DNA of 64,000 nucleotides. Source: Carnobacteriaceae bacterium zg-84 (GTDB taxonomy: Bacteria; Bacillota; Bacilli; Lactobacillales; Aerococcaceae). The stretch is taken from positions 1,134,864-1,198,863 of the forward strand of contig CP059430.1 in the NCBI GenBank assembly GCA_013874835.1. The letters are read 5' to 3'. Below the pieces are notes generated by a model, which was not told where the DNA came from, did no database searches, and saw only the letters and a program-made list of their open reading frames with translations. Shown piece after piece: positions 17,512 to 25,821 of this stretch (the stretch's first letter is position 1; each line of letters begins with the position of its first letter). The position numbers and the translations under genes are program-made.

Positions 17512-18585
17512 TTATTTATAATCCCGTGTATCTACATAATCATCTCGACTTAATTTTCCTTGCTCAAACGTTGGCATATTTGTGATTGTGTGAACAGCAT
17601 TCTCCATTAAGAAAAAGGCTAAAGGACAACCAGAGCCCTCTCCTAAACGCATATCCATTAACAACATAGGCTCAAGTTTTAAAGTATCTGCAACAATTTT
17701 ATATCCCGGTTCTGTTGAACAGTGAGAAGCAAAACAGTAATCTAATACGTGTGGTGCAATCTTAGAAGCAATCAATAATCCTGTAATGGAAATCACACCG
17801 TCAATCACACACGGTTTTTCATACATCGCACAAGCCAAATATGTTCCAACCATTCCTAACATGTCTAAGCCACCAATTTTAGATACAATATCTAATACAT
17901 CTTCATAGGGTGCATGTTTTTGAATACATTGCTCAATAATATTGATTTTATGTTGCATTGATGTTTTTGTTAAGCCTGCTCCATATCCGGTCACTTCATG
18001 TGCTGGTTTATCAAGCAAAGCACTAATCACTGCTGCAGAAGTCGTTGTATTACCGACACCCATTTCGCCTGTACCAAATAATGTATAACCTTGATTTATC
18101 AAAGAAACTGTCTTATCGTATCCATTTAAAATGGCTTGAATGCACATTTTTTTGGACATTGCTGGCTCTTTTGCCATATTTTTAGTACCGTACATTACTT
18201 TAGCATCTACATGATAACCAACATCTTTTTTACAACCAATATCAACAACACAAACATCACTTCCTACATGATGCGAAATGGCACATAGTCCTGTTTTCTT
18301 TTCTAACATATTTTCCGCAACAATATAAGTCGTTTCTTGAGGATTGGCTGATATACCTTCTTCAACAATGCCATTGTCAGCTATATATACGACAACTACT
18401 TTTTTTTCTAAAGAAATATGTTTGTCAAACATACTATACAAACGAGCATAAATAGTCTCCATTTTCCCAAGAGCACCTAACGGTTTCGCTAAACGATCAC
18501 AGTATTGCTGTCCTTCACAAAGAAGTACTTGATTAACGGGCTTTATTTTTTGGATAATATTCTCTAATCGTACCAATTCTTCCAT
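17512..18585 (-). CDS. cobT: CobT, nicotinate-nucleotide:dimethylbenzimidazole phosphoribosyltransferase
   Basis: This 357-residue enzyme makes alpha-ribazole phosphate for the lower ligand of cobalamin. Conserved stretches are KPLGALGKMETIYARL, YIADNGIVEEGISANPQ, GEMGVGNTTTSAA and DMRLGEGSGCPLAF. I start it at the ATG at 18585, which lies 7 bases after the pduX stop and behind GAGG. A longer in-frame extension would overlap pduX and is not conserved. It belongs with cobD and pduX for finishing or remodelling imported corrinoids. No corrin-ring genes are present in the window. Confidence 0.93.
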   Translation of the reverse strand: MEELVRLENIIQKIKPVNQVLLCEGQQYCDRLAKPLGALGKMETIYARLYSMFDKHISLEKKVVVVYIADNGIVEEGISANPQETTYIVAENMLEKKTGLCAISHHVGSDVCVVDIGCKKDVGYHVDAKVMYGTKNMAKEPAMSKKMCIQAILNGYDKTVSLINQGYTLFGTGEMGVGNTTTSAAVISALLDKPAHEVTGYGAGLTKTSMQHKINIIEQCIQKHAPYEDVLDIVSKIGGLDMLGMVGTYLACAMYEKPCVIDGVISITGLLIASKIAPHVLDYCFASHCSTEPGYKIVADTLKLEPMLLMDMRLGEGSGCPLAFFLMENAVHTITNMPTFEQGKLSRDDYVDTRDYK

Positions 18586-18592
18586 ACAAACC

Positions 18593-19438
18593 TCACAACT
18601 GCTTGACACCTTCATAAATAATGGTGCACAATGTTCTTTTTTGATAATACTTTGCAAATAATTGTTTAGATAGAGCTTCTTCTATTTGCTCTAAAAAAGC
18701 AACTTGTTCCTTTGTTAATAAAATACCCACAACAGTGCCACTATGCGCGATGTTAATACCCAATAATTGATAATTTTTGACAAAAGCAATGATGTCCTTT
18801 AAATAAGGTTTTGGTAAACGTCTATCATTCAATAAAGCACTCTCTAATGCAACATGTGACAGTAAACTTAACGATTTTTCTTGACACGCTTTTTGAAACA
18901 ATGTAAATAATTCTTTCGAGTGCTGTTTATCATATACATTCGATTGGCTCATACGAATCAATCCCACCGTATTGACCGTTTCAATTGGTTCTAACATGTA
19001 TACATACAACTCAGGTTTCCAATGCGTTTCAAACAAAGGCTTTGCTGTTAAAGGATTAATCACTGTCCAATGTTTAAACGCTACCGAATCAGTCGGTTCT
19101 ACTTTCGAGCATAAAGACGACAATGTTTCCATAGATAATTTTTCCTGTTTCAACAAAGACATACCATATAAAGCGCTAATCATATCTGCTGTACTACTTG
19201 AACAGCCTTTTCCAACGGGAAGCGACGTCTTTCTCGTTATATGAAACATGTCCTTAGGATATACCAAATCTTTTATTTCTTGAATTTTAGGCAAAATTAT
19301 AGAAGTGGTTGTACTAGATGAAACTGTAACAATACTTTTTTTATCAATATTGTAGGACAATAAGTATTCTTCATCATCATACACACCTTGAAAAAGTTCC
19401 CCGCAAGACCCAGCACAAGACACACTAACACTTTTCAT
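18593..19438 (-). CDS. pduX: PduX, L-threonine kinase (GHMP family)
   Basis: The 281-residue GHMP-family kinase has the ATP-binding motif LPVGKGCSSSTADM near residue 72 and an N-terminal SCAGSCGELFQG typical of PduX. PduX phosphorylates L-threonine to the phosphate that CobD decarboxylates to aminopropanol phosphate for cobalamin's nucleotide loop. It overlaps the end of cobD by 14 bases, and cobT follows 7 bases later, so the three are translated together. Confidence 0.9.
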   Translation of the reverse strand: MKSVSVSCAGSCGELFQGVYDDEEYLLSYNIDKKSIVTVSSSTTTSIILPKIQEIKDLVYPKDMFHITRKTSLPVGKGCSSSTADMISALYGMSLLKQEKLSMETLSSLCSKVEPTDSVAFKHWTVINPLTAKPLFETHWKPELYVYMLEPIETVNTVGLIRMSQSNVYDKQHSKELFTLFQKACQEKSLSLLSHVALESALLNDRRLPKPYLKDIIAFVKNYQLLGINIAHSGTVVGILLTKEQVAFLEQIEEALSKQLFAKYYQKRTLCTIIYEGVKQL

Positions 19439-20522
19439 GTATCACCTCATTATCAAAAATCTCTTGTATTGCTTTAATCAACTGCTCATTTTCCTTTCGT
19501 GTACGCACTGCAACACGATAATGCTGTGTTGTCAATCCATGATAGTTTTGACACGAGCGAATAAAGACTTTCTTCTCCCATAAGGCTTTCCTTAAATCAA
19601 GTTCGCCCAAGTATGTAAAGAAAATATAATTCACTGTTGGTTTGACAACATCAAGCTGATGAAAACTAACAAGAGCATTATATAAGAACTCTTTTTCTTG
19701 ATGTAACCACTGCTTCGTTTGTTTTTGATAATTTATATCTTTTAAAATAACTGGCACTGCTCTATCTGCTAATGTGTTAATACTCCAAGGTGCTCTTTTA
19801 TTATCAATATCTGTTAAACACGATGTTAAAAAAGTAAGAGCATATCCTAGACGTAATCCTGGAATAGCATAAAACTTTGTTAAAGATTTCACGACAATCA
19901 CATGTGGATACTCTTTTAAAAATGGTACAAATGTATATTGTACTTCATCCATTAAAAAATCAACAAAAGCTTCATCAATCACTAAATAAATATTTTTATC
20001 ACTTAAATAATTTGCAACTTTTTTAAGTTCCTCACTTGTCACTAATGTGCCTGTTGGATTATTCGGATTACAAATCAATACCACATCACCACTTGTTAAC
20101 ATTGATAAATACGGCATCATACTATCAAATGTCCATTGATAAGAAGAATCAAGTGGACAAAGTTTAATTTTAGCACCAACTTGAGAAAATGCTTTTTCAT
20201 ATTCCATGAAAGTAGGGCTTAATGTAAGCACTTGTTTTGGTTTAAAAAAGCGTGCTAATTCATAAAAAATTTCAACGGCTCCATTTGATAATAATACGGT
20301 TTCTGCAGGGAGCTGATGATAAGTAGCAATCGCATTTTTTGCTGCTCGATAATGGATGTCTGGGTAATGTACTAAAGCATCTATACTCTCTATAATGACT
20401 TGTCTTAATGCTTTAGACACACCAAAAGGATTGATATTTGCACTGAAATCAATGCAATCCTCTCGGTTATAACCAAGTTGCATTGCTAAAGCATCTACAT
20501 TTCCTCCATGCTCTATTTTCAT
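19425..20522 (-). CDS. cobD: CobD, L-threonine-O-3-phosphate decarboxylase
   Basis: The ~365-residue PLP enzyme of the histidinol-phosphate aminotransferase fold has HGGNVDALAMQLGY at the start, ICNPNNPTGTLVTSEEL, and the PLP lysine in VVKSLTKFYAIPGLRLGYAL. The paired pduX gene points to CobD rather than HisC. It makes (R)-1-amino-2-propanol phosphate for cobalamin assembly. The ATG at 20522 has AAAGGA at 9 bases. An upstream ATG at 20540 lacks a ribosome binding site. Confidence 0.9.
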   Translation of the reverse strand: MKIEHGGNVDALAMQLGYNREDCIDFSANINPFGVSKALRQVIIESIDALVHYPDIHYRAAKNAIATYHQLPAETVLLSNGAVEIFYELARFFKPKQVLTLSPTFMEYEKAFSQVGAKIKLCPLDSSYQWTFDSMMPYLSMLTSGDVVLICNPNNPTGTLVTSEELKKVANYLSDKNIYLVIDEAFVDFLMDEVQYTFVPFLKEYPHVIVVKSLTKFYAIPGLRLGYALTFLTSCLTDIDNKRAPWSINTLADRAVPVILKDINYQKQTKQWLHQEKEFLYNALVSFHQLDVVKPTVNYIFFTYLGELDLRKALWEKKVFIRSCQNYHGLTTQHYRVAVRTRKENEQLIKAIQEIFDNEVIHEKC

Positions 20523-20548
20523 GCCTATCAATCCTTTCATGTCTTTAT

Positions 20549-20989
20549 TTATTTGTCATCGTCCATTAAATATTCACGCAAATCATCAATACCAATATTT
20601 TCAACAGAAGAAATTTCAAAAATTCTAATTGCTCCTGCTAATTTTAATTGTAGTCTTGCTCGCTCAATTAAAGATGGATCTTTTGCCATATCAATTTTTG
20701 TGACAACACCTATAACAGGTTTTGTAAAAAGGGATGCAAAACCTTGTGGAAATGTCTGCATCGTTTCCGCAGATGAAATCAATAAACCTATCACATCTGC
20801 TTCCGCAGCAGTTACTGTCAACGCATTATAATATTGTCTATGTTGTAAAAATTCTCCTGGTGTGTCAATAATAGCATCATAAAACTGAATGGCTTGCGTT
20901 TTATAATAACTAATATCTAATCCTTTTAATCTTTGTGTTAATGTTGTTTTTCCAACACCAACTGATCCAACAAACATAATTTTTTTCAT
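20549..20989 (-). CDS. eutP: EutP/PduV-type small GTPase
   Basis: The 146-residue P-loop protein has Walker A GSVGVGKTTL (residues 8-17), the switch-II-like DTPGEFLQHRQYY, and TKIDMAKD for guanine recognition. EutP/PduV proteins accompany microcompartment operons. Salmonella EutP was reported to have acetate kinase activity, and PduV to associate with compartments and filaments. Here it heads the cobD-pduX-cobT cluster rather than the eut operon, with its own promoter. Confidence 0.88.
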   Translation of the reverse strand: MKKIMFVGSVGVGKTTLTQRLKGLDISYYKTQAIQFYDAIIDTPGEFLQHRQYYNALTVTAAEADVIGLLISSAETMQTFPQGFASLFTKPVIGVVTKIDMAKDPSLIERARLQLKLAGAIRIFEISSVENIGIDDLREYLMDDDK

Positions 20990-21005
20990 ACGTCACCTCG
21001 TTTCC

Positions 21006-21034
21006 ATTATACACAAGATTTTGCGAATATCCAA
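21006..21034 (-). promoter_or_regulatory. Promoter of eutP-cobD-pduX-cobT
   Basis: TTGGAT (21034-21029), 17 bases, TATAAT (21011-21006) on the minus strand. The transcript would begin about 10 bases before the eutP start region, leaving no room for a riboswitch or ANTAR element. Confidence 0.7.
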
Positions 21035-21036
21035 AT

Positions 21037-22338
21037 TTATTTTTTCAATAATTCTGCTTCTGTTTTACCTAATAAAATTGTTTCACGTCCGTGTAATAAT
21101 ATACCTTTATTTTCGTCACGACCTTGTAAGAAGTATCTTGCATCATCTTTATCATATGTGTCTGCCGCTTCTTTAGACAATTTACCGATACCTTTTTCAG
21201 TTGGTCTGATACGGTTAAAGATAATACCTACTTGTAAATCTTTAAAGTCAGTTAACATTGCATAGTCCCCATTGCTGTCACCTGCAATCAAGATAGGTTC
21301 TTTATCTTTGTGAGTTGCTGCCATATATTTTTTAATCGTTTCTGTTTTACCTGCACCTTGTGTTTGTGCATATTCTGGATTTAATTCAGCTTGAATAACA
21401 CCATTGCTATCTTTAGATAGCATCATAGCATAGATATTTTCTTTAGGAATATTATATCCATATTTACTATTTGTTGCATAAGGAATAATAACATCAATAT
21501 AAGATGCTGAACAAATATATACGTCAATACCATTTTCCATTAAAGTTGCGTATAAGTCTTGCATTTCTTTAACAGAACGTACACCTGTTTTGAAAGATAC
21601 ACTAACTTGTCCTGCTTCACCTTTTAATGTTGCTGGACTTTCCCATGTTTCTTCTTTTAATTCATCTTTTAAAGCATAGTCAATAGATTTTTCAGTTAAT
21701 GCTTGTACTTCTTCAGATGTCATGCCTGCATATAAATATGTTACCCATGGATAGCTAATGTCTGAACTAAATGTTGAGCCAACAGCTTCATATAAATAAC
21801 GTAATTTAGCACTAAAGTCTTTATATTCATCAGTTGATTTTAATTCATCTAATGATTTTGTCCCTTTCATGCCACTATAATTATTGTATAAGAATGTATA
21901 GTCTGATTCTAAATCTTTTGCAATTTTATCAATATTTACACGGCCACCGTCTTTATTATTCCAATCTTCTTTAAAATCATCACTTGGTAAGTTTTTACGA
22001 ATGGCTTCACCAAATTTTTCTGGTGTCATTTTGAATTCTAAATTCATGATTTGATAAGTGAATGTTGCTTCACCAATATCGTTAATAATTGTTGTGTTAT
22101 CCCAATCAAATACAGCATAAGGTTTTGCATCTGCTTTATAGTTTGCATTTGTTTTACCATTATCAGCAACTAATTTTGACAAGCGAGCATATAATTTATC
22201 TTCCCATACACCTTTTTCGAGTGTTTTAACACTTTGAGCTTGTTGCGTTGTTGTTTGCTCCATTTTTGTTGTTTGTGGTGCTTGACATGCTGCTAATAGC
22301 AATGTTGCTCCACACATAAAAATAACACGTTTTTTCAT
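21037..22338 (-). CDS. HAD-superfamily phosphatase lipoprotein
   Basis: The 433-residue protein begins with a lipoprotein signal peptide (MKKRVIFMCGATLLLAAC, lipid-modified Cys 18). A Gln/Thr-rich linker and a HAD phosphatase domain follow, with motif I FDWDNTTIINDIGEA (near 78), a serine motif in VYICSASYID and the acidic motif IAGDSNGDYAML. The layout resembles phosphorylcholine phosphatases, which release choline outside the cell. Substrate is not proven. The start at 22338 follows GGAGG. It is preceded by its own promoter and a terminator-like leader, and lies downstream of an OpuC/EgtU-type importer. Confidence 0.75.
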   Translation of the reverse strand: MKKRVIFMCGATLLLAACQAPQTTKMEQTTTQQAQSVKTLEKGVWEDKLYARLSKLVADNGKTNANYKADAKPYAVFDWDNTTIINDIGEATFTYQIMNLEFKMTPEKFGEAIRKNLPSDDFKEDWNNKDGGRVNIDKIAKDLESDYTFLYNNYSGMKGTKSLDELKSTDEYKDFSAKLRYLYEAVGSTFSSDISYPWVTYLYAGMTSEEVQALTEKSIDYALKDELKEETWESPATLKGEAGQVSVSFKTGVRSVKEMQDLYATLMENGIDVYICSASYIDVIIPYATNSKYGYNIPKENIYAMMLSKDSNGVIQAELNPEYAQTQGAGKTETIKKYMAATHKDKEPILIAGDSNGDYAMLTDFKDLQVGIIFNRIRPTEKGIGKLSKEAADTYDKDDARYFLQGRDENKGILLHGRETILLGKTEAELLKK

Positions 22339-22368
22339 GTTTTTACCTCCAAAAAATTTTTGCTCCAT

Positions 22369-22437
22369 AAAAAAGGGCAAAGAAAGACCGTTAGTTGTTC
22401 TGGTTGCGCACCATTGCGACTAAACGGCTTCTTTGCC
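22369..22437 (-). promoter_or_regulatory. Leader terminator/attenuator ahead of the HAD lipoprotein gene
   Basis: Downstream of a strong promoter and upstream of the start codon is a long hairpin on the minus strand. The arms GGCAAAGAAGCCGTTTAGT (22437 inward) and its near-complement at 22376-22395 enclose a small internal hairpin (CGCAATGGTGCG). Six T residues follow (22374-22369). A terminator between promoter and gene implies conditional readthrough. The ligand or factor is unknown. Confidence 0.6.
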
Positions 22438-22458
22438 AATCTGTATGAAACTGTTTTC

Positions 22459-22487
22459 AGTATACCTTGCAAATATCATTTCGTCAA
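22459..22487 (-). promoter_or_regulatory. Promoter of the HAD lipoprotein gene
   Basis: TTGACG (22487-22482), 17 bases, TATACT (22464-22459) on the minus strand. Confidence 0.75.
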
Positions 22488-22542
22488 TATATAATCGAAC
22501 ATCACACGAAAGTTTTATATTTTTTTAATAAAATTTATAAAT

Positions 22543-23265
22543 CTATACACCAGATAATACAATTAAACGTTCAACAAATTCGTTTTTTGGATGCAAACGA
22601 ATCTCATCAGGTGTTCCAATTTGTTGAATTTTTCCTTCGTCTAATACCATGACTCGTGTCCCTAATTTCAATGCTTCTGCTATATCATGTGTGATAAAGA
22701 CAATCGTATTTTTTAGTTGTCTATGAAGTTGTTTTAACTCATTTTGCACTTGGTATCTTGTAATAGCATCCACTGCACCAAAAGGTTCATCCATTAACAA
22801 AATATCTGGATTAGATGCTAATGCTCGAGCAATCCCTACACGTTGCTGTTGCCCTCCAGACAATGCATTGGGAAACATCGTTGCAATCTCATGAGATAAT
22901 CCAATCATATCTAATTTTTCATAGACAATTCTGTCAATATCTTCTTGAGGATATTGTTTTAATCGCAACACATAAGCAATATTTTCAAAAACGGTTAAAT
23001 GCGGAAATAAAATATTTCCTTGAATAGCATATCCAATACGCCGTCTTAATTCAATTAAATCTTCATCCGCAATACTTTTTCCGTCAATTAACACATCTCC
23101 GCTATCAATACTCACTAAACCATTGATCATTTTCATAAGAGTCGTTTTTCCTGAACCAGATGATCCAATGACTGTTAAAAATTCACCTGTTGGAATCGTT
23201 AAATCTAAATTCTCAATAATGATTGTATCTTCATATTTTTTACATACTTGTCTAAACTCAATCAT
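22543..23265 (-). CDS. ABC importer ATPase, OpuCA/EgtV type
   Basis: The 240-residue ATPase has Walker A GSSGSGKTTLMKM, signature LSGGQQQRVGIARALA and Walker B ILLMDEPFGAVD. It resembles the glycine betaine/choline importer ATPases (OpuA/OpuC) but lacks the C-terminal CBS domains that act as osmosensors. It starts at the ATG at 23265, right after the stop of the permease-receptor gene and 6 bases from GGAG. The pair forms a two-gene importer of the type described as OpuC-like or as the ergothioneine importer EgtUV. Confidence 0.82.
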   Translation of the reverse strand: MIEFRQVCKKYEDTIIIENLDLTIPTGEFLTVIGSSGSGKTTLMKMINGLVSIDSGDVLIDGKSIADEDLIELRRRIGYAIQGNILFPHLTVFENIAYVLRLKQYPQEDIDRIVYEKLDMIGLSHEIATMFPNALSGGQQQRVGIARALASNPDILLMDEPFGAVDAITRYQVQNELKQLHRQLKNTIVFITHDIAEALKLGTRVMVLDEGKIQQIGTPDEIRLHPKNEFVERLIVLSGV

Positions 23266-23266
23266 A

Positions 23267-24799
23267 TTATTCTCCAATCAATCCCAATGTTTTTAAATAG
23301 TTTTTTGCAACATCACTCGGTTTCTCGCCTTTACTTTCTACCTTATCATTCAGTTCAGACATCGTTTTATCATCTAAAGTATGATTTAGCAATGCTAATA
23401 CTTTTCTTAATTCTGGATGTTGCATTAAAACGTCCTCTCGAACAACTGTACCGGCGACATAAGATGGATATAATTTTTTATCATCTTCCAATACAACAAT
23501 ATTTGCAGAAGATAACTGCCCATCTGTTGTAAAAATAGTCATGACATCTATCTTACCATCATGAATGGCTTGATATTTTAATCCATTATCCATATCCACC
23601 GTTTTTTTAAAAGACAAATCATATACTTTCTGCAATGCTTTATAACCATCTTCTCTTTCATAAAAATCATATTCTGCACCAAAAGTAAGTTGATTGGCAA
23701 TAGCCACTAAATCGCTATATGTTTTTAATTGATATTGATCGGCTATTTCTTTTCTCACAGCAATACCATATGTGTCATTAAAGCCAAAATTATTCCCCCA
23801 CTCAAGATGGAACATGTCGTGATAATCTTTCATTAATACATCAAATTTTCCTTCATAATAAGGTTCCGTATGTTTTAACACTACTTGCCATGCAGTTCCT
23901 GTATATTCTGGATACATATCAAATTCACCTTTTAAAACTGCCGGATGAATATTCGCTGTTCCTCCACCTACACCGTGTGTTATTTTTACGTTTAAATCTG
24001 TTTTTTCCTCTATGAGTTGCTTTAACATTTCTCCTAAAACATAACCCTCAGTCGTTGGCTTAGTCGCAATGTGAATGGGTTTTTCCATAGGAACTAAATA
24101 AAAAGCACCTATGATGACTGTAAATAAAACAGCAATCGACATCACCCATTTTTTAATATGCTTGGATAATCCATGATGTACTTGGATTCTTTTTTCAATA
24201 TTTGCCAATAAGAAATCTGCAACTAACGCTAATATAGCAATAAGTAAACTACCAACAACTGTCATATTCAAATTATTCGTTGTAATACCGCGATAAATAG
24301 CAACACCTAATCCACCTGCACCAACAAAAGAAGCTATCCCTGCTAAAGCAATCGTCATAGTTACCATATTTCGAATACCCGACATCAAAATTGGTAAAGA
24401 CAGAGGAAACATGATTTTATACAAAATTTGATTGGGCGTACTCCCCATGCCTTCGGCAGCTTCGATAATTAAACTATCCACAGACATCAATCCAACATAA
24501 GTACTTTTGACGACAGGTAATAAAGCATACAATGTCAAGGCAACAACAGCTGTTGTATTACCAACACCTGTAATTCCAATTAAAAAACCTAATAAAGCAA
24601 TCGCAGGAATGGTATATAACACATTCACTATACTTAATAAGATTGTTGCTAATTTAGGTTTTTTTGTCATATAAATACCGATACCTATACCGAAAATAAT
24701 GGCAAGTATAATGGATATAAACGATACAATAATATGTTGTTTAAGTAAATCCATAAAAAATGGATACTCATTTAAAAATAAATCAATAATACTTTTCAT
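23267..24799 (-). CDS. Fused permease/substrate-binding protein, EgtU/OpuC type
   Basis: This 510-residue fusion has six or so membrane segments (residues 1-235, with the EAA loop region EAAEGMGSTPNQILYKIMFPL) followed by an extracytoplasmic solute-binding domain (about 240-510). The binding domain carries KPTTEGYVLGEML, THGVGGGTANIHPAV and FDMYPEYTGT, stretches I associate with the EgtU branch, which binds ergothioneine. Close relatives bind choline, carnitine or betaine. The neighbouring phosphorylcholine-phosphatase-like gene would favour choline, so the substrate stays open. No signal peptide is needed because the domain is tethered. Confidence 0.78.
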   Translation of the reverse strand: MKSIIDLFLNEYPFFMDLLKQHIIVSFISIILAIIFGIGIGIYMTKKPKLATILLSIVNVLYTIPAIALLGFLIGITGVGNTTAVVALTLYALLPVVKSTYVGLMSVDSLIIEAAEGMGSTPNQILYKIMFPLSLPILMSGIRNMVTMTIALAGIASFVGAGGLGVAIYRGITTNNLNMTVVGSLLIAILALVADFLLANIEKRIQVHHGLSKHIKKWVMSIAVLFTVIIGAFYLVPMEKPIHIATKPTTEGYVLGEMLKQLIEEKTDLNVKITHGVGGGTANIHPAVLKGEFDMYPEYTGTAWQVVLKHTEPYYEGKFDVLMKDYHDMFHLEWGNNFGFNDTYGIAVRKEIADQYQLKTYSDLVAIANQLTFGAEYDFYEREDGYKALQKVYDLSFKKTVDMDNGLKYQAIHDGKIDVMTIFTTDGQLSSANIVVLEDDKKLYPSYVAGTVVREDVLMQHPELRKVLALLNHTLDDKTMSELNDKVESKGEKPSDVAKNYLKTLGLIGE

Positions 24800-24887
24800 G
24801 TTACTCTCATCCTTTAAAACGCTTTTATTTATTATACTATATTTTTCTCATTTGTATAAAATGATTTGTTTTACGAAGTAAACAAAA

Positions 24888-24932
24888 AGCTCTTCGTCAA
24901 CTCGTGATTGCCCAACACGAGTTGACGAAGAG
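24888..24932 (-). terminator. Terminator of hom-thrB
   Basis: A 17-bp perfect stem (CTCTTCGTCAACTCGTG and complement) is followed by TTTTT on the minus strand, just past the thrB stop. The distal half of the stem is the same sequence as the terminator at 30424-30452/32053-32081. Confidence 0.85.
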
Positions 24933-24935
24933 AGA

Positions 24936-25808
24936 TTAGTCGTGATAAATAATTTGTACACCTGTTCGGTCAATTTCCAAAGGAACAATATCATGCTCTG
25001 GAAAGGCTTCTGTTAATAAATGGGTAATTTTTTTTACTTGTTGAGGGGGTACTAAAGTCATGACCGTCGGTCCCGCCCCACTTAAATATGTACCGTATGT
25101 ATATTCTTTTTTTAATAATTCACGAATTTGAACCAATTCTGGTACTAAATGTTTACGATACGGTTCATGAAAGACGTCACTTTCAATAATATGACGAATA
25201 TATTTCAAATAACCTCTCGCGATTTGAGATACAAAAACATTACTAATTGCACTACCTTTTGCGGCTTCTTTTAAAGAGAGCATATCCGGTAAAACGCCTC
25301 TACTCTCTTTTGTTGACAATGGTTTTGCAGGAATACAAGCCACGCCCACAACATGATTAACATAAACTTTTGACCAAAAGACACGTTTATTCATGGCAGC
25401 ACTAATAACCAAGTTTCCAATCAAAGCAGGAGCAACATTATCTGGATGTCCCTCATACTTTGTTGCTAGTTGTATTTTATCATCTATTGATAAATTTAAA
25501 TTACCTAAATAGTTTGCTAATTCTATTCCTGCAATAATGGCAGATGATGAACTTCCTAGACCTCTGGTTGTTGGTATATTCGTTCTCATGCGTAAACGAT
25601 GTGGTTTTAATTTATGACATGTTCTCTTAGCAATTTGAATGATTAAATTACGGTCATTATTTGGTAAATAAGGAATATCATGCTCGATTATCCATTCATT
25701 TGTTTCTTCCAAAACATCTAATTCTAAATATAACTGAACAGCTATACCTATCGAATCAAATCCCACTCCCATATTTGCCGATGTTGCTGGCACTTTAATG
25801 GTTATCAT
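24936..25808 (-). CDS. thrB: Homoserine kinase
   Basis: The 290-residue GHMP kinase phosphorylates homoserine in threonine synthesis. It shows VPATSANMGVGFDSIGIA at the N-terminus, the ATP-binding loop TTRGLGSSSSAIIAGIEL near residue 90, and the C-terminal LSGAGPTVMTL. It follows hom by 13 bases with AGGAGG before its ATG. Threonine synthase (thrC) is not adjacent in this window. Confidence 0.93.
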   Translation of the reverse strand: MITIKVPATSANMGVGFDSIGIAVQLYLELDVLEETNEWIIEHDIPYLPNNDRNLIIQIAKRTCHKLKPHRLRMRTNIPTTRGLGSSSSAIIAGIELANYLGNLNLSIDDKIQLATKYEGHPDNVAPALIGNLVISAAMNKRVFWSKVYVNHVVGVACIPAKPLSTKESRGVLPDMLSLKEAAKGSAISNVFVSQIARGYLKYIRHIIESDVFHEPYRKHLVPELVQIRELLKKEYTYGTYLSGAGPTVMTLVPPQQVKKITHLLTEAFPEHDIVPLEIDRTGVQIIYHD

Positions 25809-25821
25809 CTATTCTCCTCCT

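Noticed and set aside
18585-18657. N-terminally extended CobT
   Set aside because: The extra residues overlap the end of pduX, lack a ribosome binding site and do not resemble CobT. The ATG at 18585 has both position and spacing.
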